64,000 bases of DNA, taken from NCBI GenBank assembly GCA_016841765.1, contig JAENYN010000006.1, forward strand, positions 1 to 64,000, written 5' to 3'. Under the pieces are notes generated by a model. The model was not told the origin of the DNA and did not search any database. It saw nothing but the letters and a program-made list of their open reading frames with translations. Made by a program: the position numbers and the translations under genes. Within the stretch, counting starts at the first letter, position 1. Every line of letters starts with the position of its first letter. Of the stretch, positions 62,852-64,000 are shown in pieces. The stretch comes from Guptibacillus hwajinpoensis (GTDB lineage Bacteria; Bacillota; Bacilli; Bacillales; Bacillaceae_O).

Positions 62852-63891
62852 GATCCCTCCTCCACTCTGTCAATCTGTTCCGAGCTGGCGCTTACGAGTG
62901 CTTCCTGGTCTGCTTCCCGTTTCGCTGCTTCTTTCCGCTGCTTCTTTTCTAGATATTTCATTTTCCAGCCGATAAAGCTTCCGGCCAGCCCGCGCGGGTA
63001 AAAAATGATCAGCAGTGTGAGAACCGGACCGAACACGAGCATGCGGTAGTCCTGTAAAAATTGAAGCTGCTGGGAAACCCAGACGACGATGAGTGTCCCG
63101 ATGATGGGTCCTGATAGTGTGCCGATTCCGCCGACAAGCAAATATGTCAACAGATCGAACGTGATCGTAATGTAACCGATATCCGGGCCGATGAAGCGGA
63201 TGAATGATGCGTAAAGCGCCCCGGCAAGGCCTGCAAAGAAGGTGGAAAGGACAAATGCGGCGAGTTTGTTCCTCATCGTTGATATCCCGATAGTCATCGC
63301 AAGATCCTCACTGTTCCTGATTGCCACAAATGTCCTTCCAGTCAGGGAATGGACGATCCGGTACATGACGAGCACCGTAACCAGCAGGAAAAACAGGACA
63401 AGATAGTACTGGGAAACCGATGACTCAAAAGTGACCGGCCCGATTGCAGATGGCCCCGGAATTCCGATAAGCCCCCTGACTCCGCCTGTCAGGCTGTCCC
63501 ATTTGTCAATGACAAGGTAGATGACGTAGCCGACACAGAGTGTGTAGATAGCAAAAAAGTGTTCCTTTGTTCTTAATGCGATTAGTCCGATGAAGATTCC
63601 GATTACACTGGTTATGACCGGCGATACAGCAAAAGCCAGCCAAAAGCCCAGCTCTGCCTTGGTCGTCAGCAACCCGAGCGAATACGCACCGATTGCAAAA
63701 AAACCGGCATGGGCAAGTGACAGATAGCCGGTATAACCGGCAAGCAGATTGAGGCCGTAAACCCCGATCATCCAGATAAATGCAAGTGTCATAATGTGAA
63801 TGAAATAATCATTTGGCAAAACAAGCGGGAAAGCGACGGCAGCAACCACAAGAAGCGGAACCATAAATTTTGGTCTGGTTAACGCTGTCAT
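62848..63891 (-). CDS. livM: ABC transporter permease, LivM type
   Basis: 347 residues with 8-9 membrane helices. The LivM/LivHM signatures GLNLLAGYTGYLSLAHAGFFAIG (46-68) and AIRNSEDLAMTIGI, the EAA-like loop, are present. It should pair with LivH in the membrane. A charged C-terminal tail of 35 residues (KKQRKEAAKREADQEALVSASSEQIDRVEEGS) is longer than usual. It overlaps livH upstream by 4 bases (ATGA). Confidence 0.93.
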   Translation of the reverse strand: MTALTRPKFMVPLLVVAAVAFPLVLPNDYFIHIMTLAFIWMIGVYGLNLLAGYTGYLSLAHAGFFAIGAYSLGLLTTKAELGFWLAFAVSPVITSVIGIFIGLIALRTKEHFFAIYTLCVGYVIYLVIDKWDSLTGGVRGLIGIPGPSAIGPVTFESSVSQYYLVLFFLLVTVLVMYRIVHSLTGRTFVAIRNSEDLAMTIGISTMRNKLAAFVLSTFFAGLAGALYASFIRFIGPDIGYITITFDLLTYLLVGGIGTLSGPIIGTLIVVWVSQQLQFLQDYRMLVFGPVLTLLIIFYPRGLAGSFIGWKMKYLEKKQRKEAAKREADQEALVSASSEQIDRVEEGS

Positions 63892-64000
63892 GACTGTCCC
63901 CCTTTCGCAAATAAACCGGTCGGCTTCAAGGTCAGAATGAAAATAAGCAGGACAAATGCGATGATGTCCTTATAATCATTGGAGATATACGTGGCGCCAA
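63888..64000 (-). CDS. livH: ABC transporter permease, LivH type, 3' end only
   Basis: Only the last 36 codons lie in the window: DYKDIIAFVLLIFILTLKPT, then GLFAKGGQS and the stop TGA at 63888-63890, which overlaps the livM ATG. The sequence fits the C-terminal helix of LivH permeases. The 5' part is beyond the right edge. Confidence 0.85.
   Translation of the reverse strand, partial: GATYISNDYKDIIAFVLLIFILTLKPTGLFAKGGQS

Overview
The window is chromosomal DNA from a spore-forming Bacillaceae bacterium of moderate G+C content. Gene content and order both point there. The stretch 30-59 kb holds, in reverse order, the genes of the Bacillus subtilis yjb/yjc region: pepF, a yizD-like gene, yjbH, yjbI, yjbJ, yjbK, yjbL, yjbM, nadF, yjbO, prpE, yjbQ, fabI, cotO, a cotY/cotZ gene, yjcD, then yjcF-yjcG-yjcH. 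Spore-coat genes, a sporulenol/squalene-hopene cyclase, a tRNA-Val and many start sites preceded by strong GGAGG boxes agree with this.

Layout. 0.1-8.1 kb: mostly minus-strand accessory enzymes (amidase, FAD oxidoreductase, SDR, nucleotidyltransferase, VOC, GNAT, DinB-like), including one gene broken by an in-frame TGA. 8.3-16 kb: an exported amidase; a czrA-small protein-czcD zinc/cobalt efflux cluster with a visible operator; and a DUF2515-type gene divergent from a hopene/sporulenol cyclase. 16.2-24.5 kb: an AT-rich stretch of small membrane proteins, a lipoprotein, a CarD-like regulator, cspC, a decayed ORF and a PlcR/NprR-type regulator, bounded on the right by tRNA-Val(GAC). 25-35.5 kb: arginine deiminase, a methyltransferase and thiamine-binding-like pair, unknown membrane pairs, PgpA-like protein, yjcHGF, DUF421 and MBL-fold proteins. 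35.7-41 kb: yjcD helicase, yhfK-like, a MurE paralogue without the usual substrate motif, and a predicted small RNA. 41.2-44.3 kb: a complete MITE, coat proteins and fabI with a FapR-like operator. 44.5-59.5 kb: cation/proton antiporter, MgtE, a RodA-type glycosyltransferase, then the prpE-to-pepF block (NAD kinase, (p)ppGpp synthetase, triphosphate tunnel enzyme, lytic transglycosylase, truncated haemoglobin, ClpXP adaptor, oligoendopeptidase F). 60-64 kb: a branched-chain amino acid type ABC operon running off the right edge.

The most unusual content is between the genes. Seven copies of a palindrome built on GCCTGGCAATTGCCAGGC lie in intergenic sites between 24.8 and 55.3 kb. Three arrays, unrelated in sequence, share the same 21-bp period (50.34, 57.22 and 59.72 kb). 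A fourth array has a 51-bp period (3.3 kb). A MITE with 8-bp target duplications, a stem-loop repeat family of about 140 bp with a deletion derivative, and a 46-bp palindrome are also present. Several of these I cannot assign to any described element.
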